In this document: piece after piece, positions 1 to 8,390 of the stretch
Numbering within the stretch: the first letter of the stretch is position 1
Layout: every line of letters starts with the position of its first letter
DNA from: Magnetococcales bacterium WMHbinv6
GTDB taxonomy: Bacteria; Pseudomonadota; Magnetococcia; Magnetococcales; Magnetaquicoccaceae
Assembly (NCBI GenBank): GCA_002753135.1
Contig: PDZV01000002.1
Location: 81,718-145,717 of the forward strand
DNA: 64,000 nt
Direction of reading: 5' to 3'
Program-made: the position numbers and the translations under genes
The notes under the pieces: model-generated
What the model was told of the DNA's origin: nothing
Database searches by the model: none
What the model saw: the letters and a program-made list of their open reading frames with translations, nothing else

Positions 1-540
1 GACATGCTCTTCCAAACTCGGCACCGGGGTATTAAAAATGTCGCGCAACTTGCCGACAATGATCTCCACATCTTCAATTTTACTGACCGCCATGCCCAGC
101 ACGAACTCATTTTGATCGCGGGCGAGAATATCCTCTTTGCGCACCACCGTGCGCAATTGTTGGGCCAGCCATTGCAAAATCCAATCGCTTTTTTTGCGCC
201 CCAAAGAGTCGCGCAAATCACGAAAGCCCAAAATACCGATGGTCAACAAGACAACCTTGGATTGGTGCCGCCGGGCAAAAGCCAAGGCACTGGTCAAGCG
301 CTCTTCCATGGCCGACGAGTTGAGCAGTCCGGTCAAAGGATCCCGATCACTGTTGGCACGCATCGACTCCAGAATGGCGGTAAAAACCACCTCTGGCGGA
401 TCTTGCTCGATATGGGGCCGACAAACCATCAGGGACTGCAAATTACCCTCGTAACGGGTTCCTTGCAGAAAACCGGACAAAAACGCCAGCATGGCTGCAG
501 AAGAGGGGGCCCCCGATGGTGGGGTAGAATGACTGGTCAT
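1..540 (-). CDS. GGDEF-domain protein, N-terminal part (runs off left edge)
   Basis: The minus-strand frame opens with ATG at 540, preceded by a GAGGAGAGAG ribosome site, and is still open at base 1, so only about 180 N-terminal residues are seen. Residues 80-180 read as a GGDEF fold: RDPLTGLLN near residue 83 is the usual domain start. The signature loop reads RDQNEF where active diguanylate cyclases have RGGDEF, so both catalytic glycines are lost and cyclase activity is unlikely. Such degenerate domains often bind GTP or c-di-GMP and regulate a linked EAL domain, which could lie beyond the edge. No membrane segment is visible in the N-terminus. Confidence 0.75.
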   Translation of the reverse strand, partial: MTSHSTPPSGAPSSAAMLAFLSGFLQGTRYEGNLQSLMVCRPHIEQDPPEVVFTAILESMRANSDRDPLTGLLNSSAMEERLTSALAFARRHQSKVVLLTIGILGFRDLRDSLGRKKSDWILQWLAQQLRTVVRKEDILARDQNEFVLGMAVSKIEDVEIIVGKLRDIFNTPVPSLEEHV

Positions 541-661
541 GGCTCTCTCCTCAAACACCGACTCACAGATAGCCTGAATAAGGCTACCCAACTTCACATC
601 CTAGTGTGCAATTAGCAAAATGACAGCCAACCCCACCGTTTGCCGTGGGATAATGCCGGCC

Positions 662-694
662 AGCTGCCATCCCGGCAGGCTAATGATGGCAGCT
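662..694. repeat. Inverted repeat downstream of the GGDEF and trmB genes
   Basis: Nine-base arms AGCTGCCAT (662-670) and ATGGCAGCT (686-694) enclose a 15-base loop. It lies between the upstream side of the GGDEF gene and the 3' end of trmB. No T-run follows on either strand, so it may be only a transcript-end stabiliser for trmB. Confidence 0.4.
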
Positions 695-768
695 TATGCG
701 GCAAAAACCAAGTCTTTTTCAGCTCTCTTGCGGCAGGAGATGGGCGTTATGCGGAAAAAAGCATTTTG

Positions 769-1536
769 TCACGCGGGATAGATTTCCCCATCGCGGCGCA
801 TGGCGGTCAAATAGCAGATGGCACGCCCTTCGGCCCGGGCTTTGCGCTGGAAGCGTGTTTCAATCCAATCGCCTGGTTGCGGATCGCAGGGCTCATCCGC
901 GCTGCTGCGCACAAAGGCCGGATGAGCGGCCAATTTGCTGCGCATCCATTCGGCATAGTGGGGCCAATCGGTGGCCAGACTCAACAGACCACCCGGGCGC
1001 AGGCGTGCTGCCAACAGATCCAGAAAGGGTTTCTGGATCAGACGACGTTTATGATGGCTGCGTTTCGGCCATGGATCGGGAAAATGGATCAACACTTGAT
1101 CCAGACTCAACAGGGGAATCGATTGCAACAGCACCTCATGAATACTCTGTCTGGCCAGACGAATATTGCTCAGTTGCCACTGCTCAATCCGTAACAAGAG
1201 AGCGGCCACACCGCCGGCAAAGACTTCGACGCCGATAAAACGGTCCTCCGGCTGCCGGGCTGCCCGGGTGGCCAGGGCTTCACCATTGCCAAAACCCACC
1301 TCCAGTACCAGACGACAACGGTCTGGATCGGCCCCCCACTGCTGCAACAGGGTTGTGCGATCTGCCGCCAACGGAATGGTCAACGTCGGCAACATGTTCT
1401 GTAAACGGACGTTCGCTTGTGGCCCCAGTTTGCCGGTTTTGCGCCCTCGGGGAGTCAACAGCGAGTCTGCCAACAAAAAAGCCTGTTGTTCCGCCGTTAA
1501 AGGACCATAAAAATGGTCAGCATCAGCTTGCCGCAT
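769..1536 (-). CDS. trmB: tRNA (guanine-N7-)-methyltransferase
   Basis: This enzyme makes m7G46 in the variable loop of tRNAs using S-adenosylmethionine. At 255 residues it has the TrmB layout: the SAM-binding motif EVGFGNGE near residues 79-86, an acidic residue after the second strand (GVEVF), and the family signature FPDPWPK near 152-158 followed by the basic HHKRR stretch. ATG at 1536 is preferred because GAGGGG lies five bases upstream; an in-frame GTG at 1542 falls inside that ribosome site. It stands alone between the GGDEF gene and hsp20. The family call is firm. Confidence 0.93.
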   Translation of the reverse strand: MRQADADHFYGPLTAEQQAFLLADSLLTPRGRKTGKLGPQANVRLQNMLPTLTIPLAADRTTLLQQWGADPDRCRLVLEVGFGNGEALATRAARQPEDRFIGVEVFAGGVAALLLRIEQWQLSNIRLARQSIHEVLLQSIPLLSLDQVLIHFPDPWPKRSHHKRRLIQKPFLDLLAARLRPGGLLSLATDWPHYAEWMRSKLAAHPAFVRSSADEPCDPQPGDWIETRFQRKARAEGRAICYLTAMRRDGEIYPA

Positions 1537-1607
1537 GGTCACCCCTCAATAACAGTCCCATTTTCGCCAAAGCTGTTATTGATACCGCAATTGCTGGCTG
1601 TTGACCA

Positions 1608-1661
1608 TCAAAAAAATGGCTGTTGCGCAACCGGGAACAACCTGTTGCGGTTGTCCCCGGT
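1608..1661 (-). terminator. Probable terminator after hsp20
   Basis: ACCGGGAACAACC (1630-1642) and GGTTGTCCCCGGT (1649-1661) form a 13-bp stem with one mismatch and a 6-base loop. On the minus strand a T-rich run (complement of 1610-1617) follows about a dozen bases later, so it may end hsp20 transcription before trmB. Confidence 0.5.
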
Positions 1662-1684
1662 CTTTTGCCCGGCCTGCTGACCTC

Positions 1685-2122
1685 TCATTGCACCTGAATC
1701 TCAATGGAACGGGGTTTGGCCTCCTCCCGCTTCGGCAAGACCACCTCCAGGACACCATTTTTGTAGGAGGCCTGAATTTTTTCCGGATTGGTGTTGCTGC
1801 CCAGCTGAAAGGTACGGCTGAAGGTGCCATAGCTCCGTTCGATGCGGTGGTAGTTGTCCCGTTTTTTCTCATCCTCCATCTTCCGTTCGCCGGAGATGGT
1901 CAGCTGGTTGTTTTCCACATGCAGCTTGATATCTTTCTGCTCAACACCGGGAAGATCGGCCTGCAAAAGCAAATGATCGGCCTCTTCCCGAATATCCACC
2001 CGCAACGGCCATTGGCTCATCACACTGCCGGAATCATCAAAATCGCGATCAAACAACCGGTTGATCTCATTTTGCAACAGGCGAACGTTGCGGAACGGAT
2101 CATAATTGACAAGCATTGCCAT
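1685..2122 (-). CDS. Small heat-shock protein, Hsp20/alpha-crystallin family
   Basis: An ATP-independent holdase that binds unfolding proteins during stress. The 145 residues comprise a short N-terminus starting MAMLVNYDPF, an alpha-crystallin domain from about residue 38, and the C-terminal strand signature GVLEVVLPK near 123-131. The tail SIEIQVQ supplies an I-x-I type motif used for oligomer contacts. AAGGAG lies eight bases before the ATG. It is divergent from rpoH, and both intergenic sides carry sigma32-type promoters, which agrees with heat-shock control. Length is normal for IbpA-type class A proteins. Confidence 0.95.
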   Translation of the reverse strand: MAMLVNYDPFRNVRLLQNEINRLFDRDFDDSGSVMSQWPLRVDIREEADHLLLQADLPGVEQKDIKLHVENNQLTISGERKMEDEKKRDNYHRIERSYGTFSRTFQLGSNTNPEKIQASYKNGVLEVVLPKREEAKPRSIEIQVQ

Positions 2123-2198
2123 GGTTGGTTCTCCTTTTTTGCTTACGGTTAGTCGGTAACTTCATCGAGGAGTACAGCTCTGCCCTCCTTATCCGTGC

Positions 2199-2226
2199 AG
2201 ATAGGGCCTGCTGCCGCGAGCGCAAG
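2199..2226 (-). promoter_or_regulatory. sigma32-type promoter of hsp20
   Basis: Reading the minus strand, CTTGCGC (complement of 2220-2226) is followed after 13 bases by CCCTATCT (complement of 2199-2206), close to the sigma32 pattern CTTGAAA-N13/14-CCCCATNT. It lies about 77 bases upstream of the hsp20 ATG. The -10 octamer is identical to that of the divergent rpoH promoter. Confidence 0.65.
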
Positions 2227-2252
2227 GGGGCAAAAAAAATCGCTTGCCACCC

Positions 2253-2281
2253 CTTGAAACTTTTTCAACCTCACCCTATCT
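2253..2281 (+). promoter_or_regulatory. sigma32-type promoter of rpoH
   Basis: CTTGAAA (2253-2259) exactly matches the sigma32 -35 consensus; after 14 bases comes CCCTATCT (2274-2281), one mismatch from CCCCATNT. It lies 57 bases before the rpoH ATG and predicts that the factor activates its own gene. Confidence 0.72.
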
Positions 2282-2338
2282 AATGGCTCAGGGAGGATGT
2301 ATTAAAGGTATCAAATTGTTTTATTGGGAGAATTTCTG

Positions 2339-3232
2339 ATGATGCGCCTGCCTGTTCCCACACATGCCACACCTTTCCCGCTTGTGCAAACAGAGGATAA
2401 TGGCTTCCGCCAATTTGTCCGTCAGGCCATGGAGGCCCCCATCTTGAGTGCGGAAGAAGAGTTGCACCTGGCCACGCGCTATCGGCAGGCCCACGATCTG
2501 GATGCGGCGCACCGTCTGGTACATGCCTATCTGCGTCTGGTGATCAAAACAGCTCGCGACTATCTCAACTATCGTATCAGTCTGCCAGATCTGGTGCAGG
2601 AGGGAACCGTCGGTCTGATGCATGCCGTCAAACAGTTTGATCCGGAACGGGGGGTGCGCCTGGCCAGTTATGCCATTTGGTGGATCCGGGCGGCCATCCA
2701 TGATTTTATCCTGCGCTCCTGGCGCATGGTGAAAATTGCCACCACCCGCTTGAAACGACAGCTCTTTTTTAAATTACGGCAAAACAAGGAGTCCGCCGCC
2801 CTGCTCAACCGCCAGGAGGCGGCTGAGTTGGCCGAAAAGTTTGCCACCGATGTCGATACCATCCTGGAAGTGGATGGCCGCATGCTTGGCAGCGATGAAT
2901 CCCTGAATCAACCCTTGCTGGAAGAGGGAGAAGAGTGGATCGAACAGATTCCTGACCATCGACCCAATCAGGAGATGCAAATGATCTCCCAGGAGCGGCA
3001 CCACCGGCTGCGGCAACTGATTCATGCCGGTTTTGATCGTCTGAATGAACGGGAACAACAGATTGTCTCCGCCCGCTATCTGCAGGAAGAGCCGCAAACC
3101 TTGGATTCCCTGGCCCAAAGTCTGACCATTAGCCGGGAACGGGTGCGTCAGCTGGAAAAACGGGCCCTGGAAAAATTACGCGCTTTTCTGCTCGCTGCCC
3201 CCGCCGGACAAGAGCTGTTGCTGACCGCTTGA
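2339..3232 (+). CDS. rpoH: RNA polymerase heat-shock sigma factor (sigma32)
   Basis: Directs RNA polymerase to heat-shock promoters. Sigma70 regions are in order: region 1.2 (LSAEEELHLATRYR), region 2.2-2.4 (LPDLVQEGTVGLMHAVKQFD, then YAIWWIRAAI), the RpoH box (KRQLFFKLRQNK) that separates sigma32 from other group-2 sigmas, and region 4.2 ending SRERVRQLEKRALEKLR. About 297 residues is normal. The frame also opens with TTG at 2324, but GGGAG at 2326-2330 overlaps that codon and is eight bases from ATG 2339, so ATG is preferred. A strong terminator follows. It sits behind its own sigma32-type promoter, divergent from hsp20. Confidence 0.95.
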   Translation: MMRLPVPTHATPFPLVQTEDNGFRQFVRQAMEAPILSAEEELHLATRYRQAHDLDAAHRLVHAYLRLVIKTARDYLNYRISLPDLVQEGTVGLMHAVKQFDPERGVRLASYAIWWIRAAIHDFILRSWRMVKIATTRLKRQLFFKLRQNKESAALLNRQEAAELAEKFATDVDTILEVDGRMLGSDESLNQPLLEEGEEWIEQIPDHRPNQEMQMISQERHHRLRQLIHAGFDRLNEREQQIVSARYLQEEPQTLDSLAQSLTISRERVRQLEKRALEKLRAFLLAAPAGQELLLTA

Positions 3233-3263
3233 GCTTCTGTTTCACCATCAATACATCGACCAT

Positions 3264-3296
3264 CCGGGTTTGCCTGGCAAACCCGGATTTTTTTTT
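3264..3296 (+). terminator. Rho-independent terminator of rpoH
   Basis: CCGGGTTTGCC pairs with GGCAAACCCGG (3264-3286), and is followed at 3288-3296 by nine consecutive T. It ends the rpoH transcript 32 bases after the stop codon. Confidence 0.9.
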
Positions 3297-3471
3297 AGTC
3301 CGGCCATTTACTCCAGGGGACATCGCTGCCATCATTCCTGGAATTCCGGTTGGTTGGCATGGCCAAAACACCGTTTTTCCGCTTTGATCCGTCTACCGTG
3401 GATGTGTCAATCCCTTGCCTGTTGACAGAATCGATCCCGCCGAACCATCAAGAAAAAGGAACACGTCAACC

Positions 3472-3894
3472 ATGCGTATTCTCTCAGCAAGTTTTTTACT
3501 GTTCTGCTTGTTGCTCTCTGCCGTGGTCAGCGCCGAAGAGGCCTATCGGACGGTGCAACCGTTGTTGCATACCACAGAGACCGTGTTGCACGAACCGCTG
3601 ACAGGGGCTGATGGTTCCCCGTTGGAGATTACCTCCACCATTGTCACCATTCAACCGGGAGAAGAGACCGCCTGGCACAAACATGGCGTCCCTTTGTATG
3701 CCTATATTCTCGCTGGCGAGTTGACCGTCGATTATGGCGCACAGGGTGTCCGCCAATTTCCCGTCGGCAGTGCCTTCATGGAGGCCATGGACCATTGGCA
3801 CCGCGGTCGCAATCTTGGCCGGGAGACGGTACGCATTCTGGCCGTCTACCTGGGGACGGCAAACGGGCAGAAGGTGATCCCGAAAGCAGATTGA
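3472..3894 (+). CDS. Secreted single-domain cupin protein
   Basis: The 140-residue product begins with a signal peptide (hydrophobic residues 8-20, likely cut after VSA at 21) and then one cupin barrel. HKHGVPLYAYILAGELTV near residues 67-85 is cupin motif 1 with two His metal ligands and a later Glu; motif 2 is AMDHWHRGRN with further His. Metal binding in the periplasm is therefore likely, but substrate and reaction cannot be told. ATG 3472 is chosen because it begins the signal peptide and has AAAAAGGAA upstream; an earlier in-frame ATG at 3415 would spoil the signal peptide. It appears monocistronic. Confidence 0.8.
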   Translation: MRILSASFLLFCLLLSAVVSAEEAYRTVQPLLHTTETVLHEPLTGADGSPLEITSTIVTIQPGEETAWHKHGVPLYAYILAGELTVDYGAQGVRQFPVGSAFMEAMDHWHRGRNLGRETVRILAVYLGTANGQKVIPKAD

Positions 3895-4359
3895 ACGCTC
3901 TTCCGCCACGCACGCTCTTCGGTTGCCGCTCCCGCTGACAGAATGTGGCTGGCAGCGCTTGCAGCCGACACAACGCCTGGCGGCCAATGTCACCATTCCA
4001 ACCGGTTTTCGCCCGCAAGCGCCAATCTCTGCCCGAAACCTGCCAAGAACAACAGCAACGACAAAAGCCGGAAAGTTGCTGGCGAACCAGGCAGAACAGC
4101 GCGCAAACGCAGCAAAGGAATAACCATTATCGCTCCACAACAAGGAATAAGGATCTGCAAGACGGCTGGATTGCTGTTGCGCAATATTGCAAAATTTACT
4201 ATTATTTCTGAACAGACGTTCGCCTCATGCCAGCAAATTTGTGACTCCTGCAGTCCATGCCATCCCGTCGCACCGGCACGGATCAATCGGTTTGCAGGGG
4301 GCTGTGACTGTGCTAAAAAAGAAAAATCGCAAGATTGATAATGGAGTTGGAATATACCT
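3895..4359. other. Gene-free stretch between the cupin and chemoreceptor genes
   Basis: Several overlapping open frames exist on both strands but none shows a ribosome site, a recognisable domain or a consistent start. The 3' part turns AT-rich and holds the probable chemoreceptor promoter (4177-4205). Nothing else is recognised. Confidence 0.5.
4177..4205 (+). promoter_or_regulatory. Probable sigma70 promoter of the chemoreceptor operon
   Basis: TTGCGC (4177-4182), 17 bases, then TATTAT (4200-4205), inside an AT-rich patch 155 bases before the ATG at 4360. Confidence 0.4.
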
Positions 4360-6360
4360 ATGTCTCAGTTATTGAAATTGTCCTTGACGGGCAGAATCGG
4401 TATGGTTGTCCTGTTGACCGCTTTGTTTGTCGGGGCCGGGGCCGCTTTGACAACACTCTATGAGCTGCGCAACAAAGGCGATCAAGATGCCTTGCTGGCC
4501 ATTGAACGCAACATGCGGGTCGCCTGGCACATTATCTCCGGGTATGGTCAGAAGTTTCAACGCCAAAACGAGCAATTGTTTGCCGGGCAGACGCTGCTCA
4601 ACGGCCATAACGAAATTGTCGATACCGTTTCCAGACTGGTTGGCGGTACGGCAACCATTTTTGTCGGCGATACCCGTGTCGCCACCTCGGTCCTGAAGGC
4701 CGATGGCAGCCGTGCCATCGGTACGCAACTGGCCAAAAATGCTGCTTATGAAAGTATATTCAGCCACAAAAAACCCTTTCGCGGCGTCGTGGAAATATTG
4801 GGTGTGCCGTATATTACCGGCTATGATCCGATTTTCAACAGCCAGGGAGAGGTGATCGGCATTGTCTATGTCGGCATCAAGACCGAAGAGTTTTATGCCG
4901 GCATCCATCGTCTGGAAAGCATGATTATCGGCATCACACTGTTGACTGGCCTGTTGGGCGTTGTTGCAGCGATGGTTTATGTACGGCAGCGCATCGGTAA
5001 ACCGATTTTTGCCATGTTGCATGCCTTCGACCAGGTGGCCGGTGGGGATCTGATCGGCCAGATTGGCGGCATACACCAACAGGACGAAATTGGCAAGGCC
5101 ATGCAGTCGTTGCGCAACATGGTGGAGAGTTTGCGCCGGATGGTAGCCGACATTCGCGACAATATTGCCACCCTCAATGGTGCTTCGCAGCAGATGGAAC
5201 AGGTTGCCGATGAACTGCACCACGGGGCAAAACAGCTCAACAGTCAGGCGGCAACGGTTGCCAATTCCACCACCCATCTGAAAAATAATATGGATGACAT
5301 TGCCGTTGAAGCACAGCGCAGCGACAGCATGATGGCAACCATCAGTGCGGCGGCGGAGCAGGCCAGCATCAACATGTCCACCATTTCCGCAGCCAGCGAA
5401 GAGGCTGCCACCACCCTGATCAATGTGGCCAAAGCGGCCACGCAGGCCTCTGGTTCACAAGAGGCGGTCAAACAGGCGGTGGAACGTTCGGCCAGCAACG
5501 TAAGCCAGGTGGCACAGTCGGTGATGGTGGTCAATCACTCCCTGCAGGATGTCCGTCGGCAGTGCGAGTCTGCCAGTGAAGGCTCCCGCGAGGCCAGCAC
5601 GGCAGCCACCGCCAACCAGGAGGTGATGAAAAAACTGACCGGATCGGCCAACGAAATCGGCAAGGTTGTGGCCGTGATCAAAAGCATTGCCGAACAGACC
5701 AACATGCTGGCTTTGAACGCCTCCATCGAGGCGACACGCGCCGGAGAGGCCGGAAAAGGTTTTGCCGTGGTGGCGCAGGAGGTCAAACAACTGGCCCGGC
5801 AAACCAATGAAGCCACCGGCCATATTTCCAAACAGATTGAAGAGATTCAATATCATGTCGTCGAGGTGACGCAACGGGTACAACAAGTCACGGATCGTAT
5901 CTCCTCGATCAGTGAAGCCAACCGGAGCATTTTGCAATCGGTGGAGCAACAGAGTCAGTCCATGATCGAGATTGCCCAGGCGATGGATCGAGTGGCTACG
6001 GAAAATCAGGAGGTGACGCAACGTGTCAGTCGTTCCACGGAGGGAATTACCGACGTCACCCGCAATGTTGCTGAAATATCCGCTGGCATTTCTGAAGTGA
6101 CCCGCAATGTCAGTGAAGCATCGATAGGTATCGAGGATATGGCCCGTTCCGTCAGCAACGCCTCACGAGGCAATCGTGAAATCAGCGAAAATGTCACCCA
6201 TGCCTCGCACACCTCCTCAGAGGTGGCACACGCCGTTGCCGATGTCAACCACTTGGTCAATGAGATCAGTCGGTGCAGCGGCATTGTCGACCAGCGTGCC
6301 GTGGATATCAAAAAAATTGCTGGTCAATTGGATGAAATGTTGCATCAGTTCAAGGTGTAA
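4360..6360 (+). CDS. Methyl-accepting chemotaxis protein with single Cache domain
   Basis: A 666-residue transmembrane chemoreceptor that would control CheA. Order: TM1 (about 13-35), periplasmic Cache-type ligand domain (about 40-185, with [17 protein letters not shown] and [11 protein letters not shown]), TM2 (188-208), HAMP (210-262), and a long coiled-coil signalling domain. The conserved hairpin tip [20 protein letters not shown] lies near residues 445-465. The C-terminus lacks an NWETF-type CheR/CheB tether. GGAG precedes the ATG. A hemerythrin gene follows 75 bases downstream in the same direction, which suggests joint transcription and hints at oxygen-linked behaviour, although the Cache ligand is unknown. 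Confidence 0.93.
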   Translation: MSQLLKLSLTGRIGMVVLLTALFVGAGAALTTLYELRNKGDQDALLAIERNMRVAWHIISGYGQKFQRQNEQLFAGQTLLNGHNEIVDTVSRLVGGTATIFVGDTRVATSVLKADGSRAIGTQLAKNAAYESIFSHKKPFRGVVEILGVPYITGYDPIFNSQGEVIGIVYVGIKTEEFYAGIHRLESMIIGITLLTGLLGVVAAMVYVRQRIGKPIFAMLHAFDQVAGGDLIGQIGGIHQQDEIGKAMQSLRNMVESLRRMVADIRDNIATLNGASQQMEQVADELHHGAKQLNSQAATVANSTTHLKNNMDDIAVEAQRSDSMMATISAAAEQASINMSTISAASEEAATTLINVAKAATQASGSQEAVKQAVERSASNVSQVAQSVMVVNHSLQDVRRQCESASEGSREASTAATANQEVMKKLTGSANEIGKVVAVIKSIAEQTNMLALNASIEATRAGEAGKGFAVVAQEVKQLARQTNEATGHISKQIEEIQYHVVEVTQRVQQVTDRISSISEANRSILQSVEQQSQSMIEIAQAMDRVATENQEVTQRVSRSTEGITDVTRNVAEISAGISEVTRNVSEASIGIEDMARSVSNASRGNREISENVTHASHTSSEVAHAVADVNHLVNEISRCSGIVDQRAVDIKKIAGQLDEMLHQFKV

Positions 6361-6435
6361 CATGGCAAGCAGACATGCTGAACAAGGGGGTACGGCAGGC
6401 GGATCAATCTTTCAGGCTGGCAGGATGTGAGCGAC

Positions 6436-7119
6436 ATGGAATCCTTTCATTGGGACAGTTATTTCAATACCGGTCTGATCATGGTGGATGAACAGCATAA
6501 GCATCTTGTCAATATTCTTAACTATTTCGGTGAACTGGTCCAGCGACCGGAAGGTGCCAGTGAAGAGGATATAGAAAGCGTCTTTGCCGCCTTGGCAGCC
6601 TACGCCGTCTATCATTTTCGCGAAGAAGAAAATTTGATGGTGTGCGCACAAATTGACAGCCGACATCAGCTGTCACACGCTGCCGAGCATGCTGATTTTT
6701 TGCAGGAGGTGACACGCATGCGCGCCGATTCGGTCGGCGACCCACGGGAAGCGGCCCTTTTTTTATTGAAATTTCTAACGCAATGGCTGGTGTATCACAT
6801 TCTGGGTTCGGATCAGATGATGGCCATGCAGATCGACGCCATGAGCAGTGGTGCCACGGCAGAAGAGGCCTACCTGACGGCACAAAAAAGTCGGGATCCG
6901 GCGACCAGCGCCTTGTTGCAGGCCATCCATGGTCTATTTCATCAGCTTGCGGAGCGCAACCGGATCTTGTTTGCCATGAACCGGCAGTTATACACCCTGG
7001 TTGACCAGCGCAGCCAGGAGCTGTCGGAAGCCTATCAGCGCCTGGAAGAGATGCCGATGAGCGAACCGCCGCATCTTTCACCCGATGCCACGCCGTGGTA
7101 TGCGGTGCAAGAGGAGTGA
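6436..7119 (+). CDS. Bacteriohemerythrin-domain protein
   Basis: Residues 1-130 form a hemerythrin four-helix bundle with a di-iron site for O2: DEQHKHL, YHFREEE, HAAEHADF and LVYHILGSD carry the expected His, Glu and Asp ligands in the right order. A C-terminal extension of about 90 residues (from SGATAEEAYLT on) has no recognised domain and looks partly helical. ATG 6436 has AGGA ten bases upstream; an in-frame GTG at 6427 abuts that site. The gene directly follows a chemoreceptor, suggesting an oxygen-sensing or O2-delivery role in aerotaxis, as known for McHr-type systems; that link is inference. Confidence 0.88.
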   Translation: MESFHWDSYFNTGLIMVDEQHKHLVNILNYFGELVQRPEGASEEDIESVFAALAAYAVYHFREEENLMVCAQIDSRHQLSHAAEHADFLQEVTRMRADSVGDPREAALFLLKFLTQWLVYHILGSDQMMAMQIDAMSSGATAEEAYLTAQKSRDPATSALLQAIHGLFHQLAERNRILFAMNRQLYTLVDQRSQELSEAYQRLEEMPMSEPPHLSPDATPWYAVQEE

Positions 7120-7147
7120 ATGGCAAAAGGCCTCGACGCAGGCCGCA

Positions 7148-8281
7148 CTACTGCCTCTCGCACGGCATCACCAGGACAAAGCTGCCGCCACAGAGAATCG
7201 TGCCATTGACCAGCAGCTCCAGCCGATGTTCTCCCGGGTAATAACGGCGGGTAGTGATGAGACGCAGGGTATGGTGTTTTTCCAGTTGCACCAGGGTATC
7301 GGCCACCACCTGGCGCGTACTGAGTTTGAACACCTTGGGGGACAAGGTACCGTTGTGTCGCTGGTGATGGATACGGTAGTCGATGCACAGTCTGGCAGGC
7401 TGTCGACAGCGCAGGGTGGCGGTAAAGGTAACCGCTTCTCCCAGCTTGACCTCTGCCGGACCCAGGGAAAAGGCGACCACCTCGGGAGGTTGGCTGCCGG
7501 AAAAGCCCAGCAGGGCCAAGGCGTCGCCATCTCCCTGCTTGATCAGGGTGCGCAGGGCGTGGCGTACCATCCAGCGGCTGTTTGCATCCCCCTGTGCCAA
7601 CCAGCGCCGGGCGGTGGTCAGCACCCGCTTCGGATGGTCTTTGGCCACATCGTTGAGATGATTGGCCACCGAACGGCGCACCACCGGGTGCGACTCGGCA
7701 AAAAGCGGTTCGATAATCGCCAGGCAAACTTCCGGGTTATCGATAAACGGTTGCAGGCGCACCCCCCAGGGCAGTCGTGGCCGGGAACCCTCGGAGGCCA
7801 GACGCCGCAGTCGCCAGTCCGCATCCTCCGCCCACTGCTGCAAACGGGGCAGCGTCAGCTCCGGGTGGTGCAGAATGTAGGGGCGAATCGCAAACTCGGC
7901 ACTGAAATAGCGGGTCATCTCGGCCAACGCATCCAGGGCAAGCTGGGGATGGGCTAGACCATAACGGCCAACAAAGTGCAGCAGTGGCAGATAACGGAAA
8001 CCGGCATGCCCCTCCACCCCACCGCTGCCATCATCCTCCCCCAGCGCAGCCAGCAAAATGACCACCGCTGCGGGAAAGTGCGGCGGCAAAAAGGTCTGTA
8101 ACCCCTCGGCGATACGCCCTACCCGCGCCATCAACGCCAGCCCGGCAAAATCGGTCAACACCGCTGCAACCATCGCCTCGGCAGCAAAACCGGGATAGAC
8201 CGCCGCCACCCGCGCCGCCAACGCCTCCACCAGTGGGCGATCAAAAATTTCCTTCAAAGGTTGTGCGGCACCGTTGGGCAT
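7148..8281 (-). CDS. AlkC-type DNA glycosylase (HEAT-like repeats plus Ig-like domain)
   Basis: A base-excision repair enzyme for alkylated bases. The first roughly 250 residues are helical HEAT-like repeats containing the AlkC signature LRRLASEGSRPRLPWG near 165-180. The last 115 residues (from about 262, LGPAEVKLGEAVTF) are beta-rich and match the Ig-like domain known in AlkC, needed there for lesion excision. The 377-residue length agrees. It is convergent with the hemerythrin gene (28-base gap), downstream of cbiM on the same strand with a hairpin between. AlkD homologues lack the Ig-like tail, so AlkC is preferred. Confidence 0.85.
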   Translation of the reverse strand: MPNGAAQPLKEIFDRPLVEALAARVAAVYPGFAAEAMVAAVLTDFAGLALMARVGRIAEGLQTFLPPHFPAAVVILLAALGEDDGSGGVEGHAGFRYLPLLHFVGRYGLAHPQLALDALAEMTRYFSAEFAIRPYILHHPELTLPRLQQWAEDADWRLRRLASEGSRPRLPWGVRLQPFIDNPEVCLAIIEPLFAESHPVVRRSVANHLNDVAKDHPKRVLTTARRWLAQGDANSRWMVRHALRTLIKQGDGDALALLGFSGSQPPEVVAFSLGPAEVKLGEAVTFTATLRCRQPARLCIDYRIHHQRHNGTLSPKVFKLSTRQVVADTLVQLEKHHTLRLITTRRYYPGEHRLELLVNGTILCGGSFVLVMPCERQ

Positions 8282-8353
8282 CTGTTTCGCCTGCAGGACA
8301 TGATGGTTGAGGGTAGAGGCTTTTTGCCAGGCTGTATTGATGGCAATCTGCCG

Positions 8354-8376
8354 GGTAGCACACTCCTTGTGCTACC
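8354..8376. repeat. Hairpin between cbiM and the AlkC-type gene
   Basis: GGTAGCACA (8354-8362) and TGTGCTACC (8368-8376) form a perfect 9-bp stem with a 5-base loop. No T-run follows on the minus strand, so it is more likely a processing or attenuation hairpin than a strong terminator. Confidence 0.6.
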
Positions 8377-8390
8377 ATCGCCTTGCCTCG

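Noticed and set aside
4-615. 203-codon plus-strand frame at the left end
   Set aside because: It is the antisense shadow of the GGDEF gene, which has a ribosome site and clear domain motifs on the minus strand.
3496-4143. 215-codon minus-strand frame over the cupin gene
   Set aside because: Covers the signal-peptide cupin gene in antisense, with Cys/Arg-rich composition and no domain.
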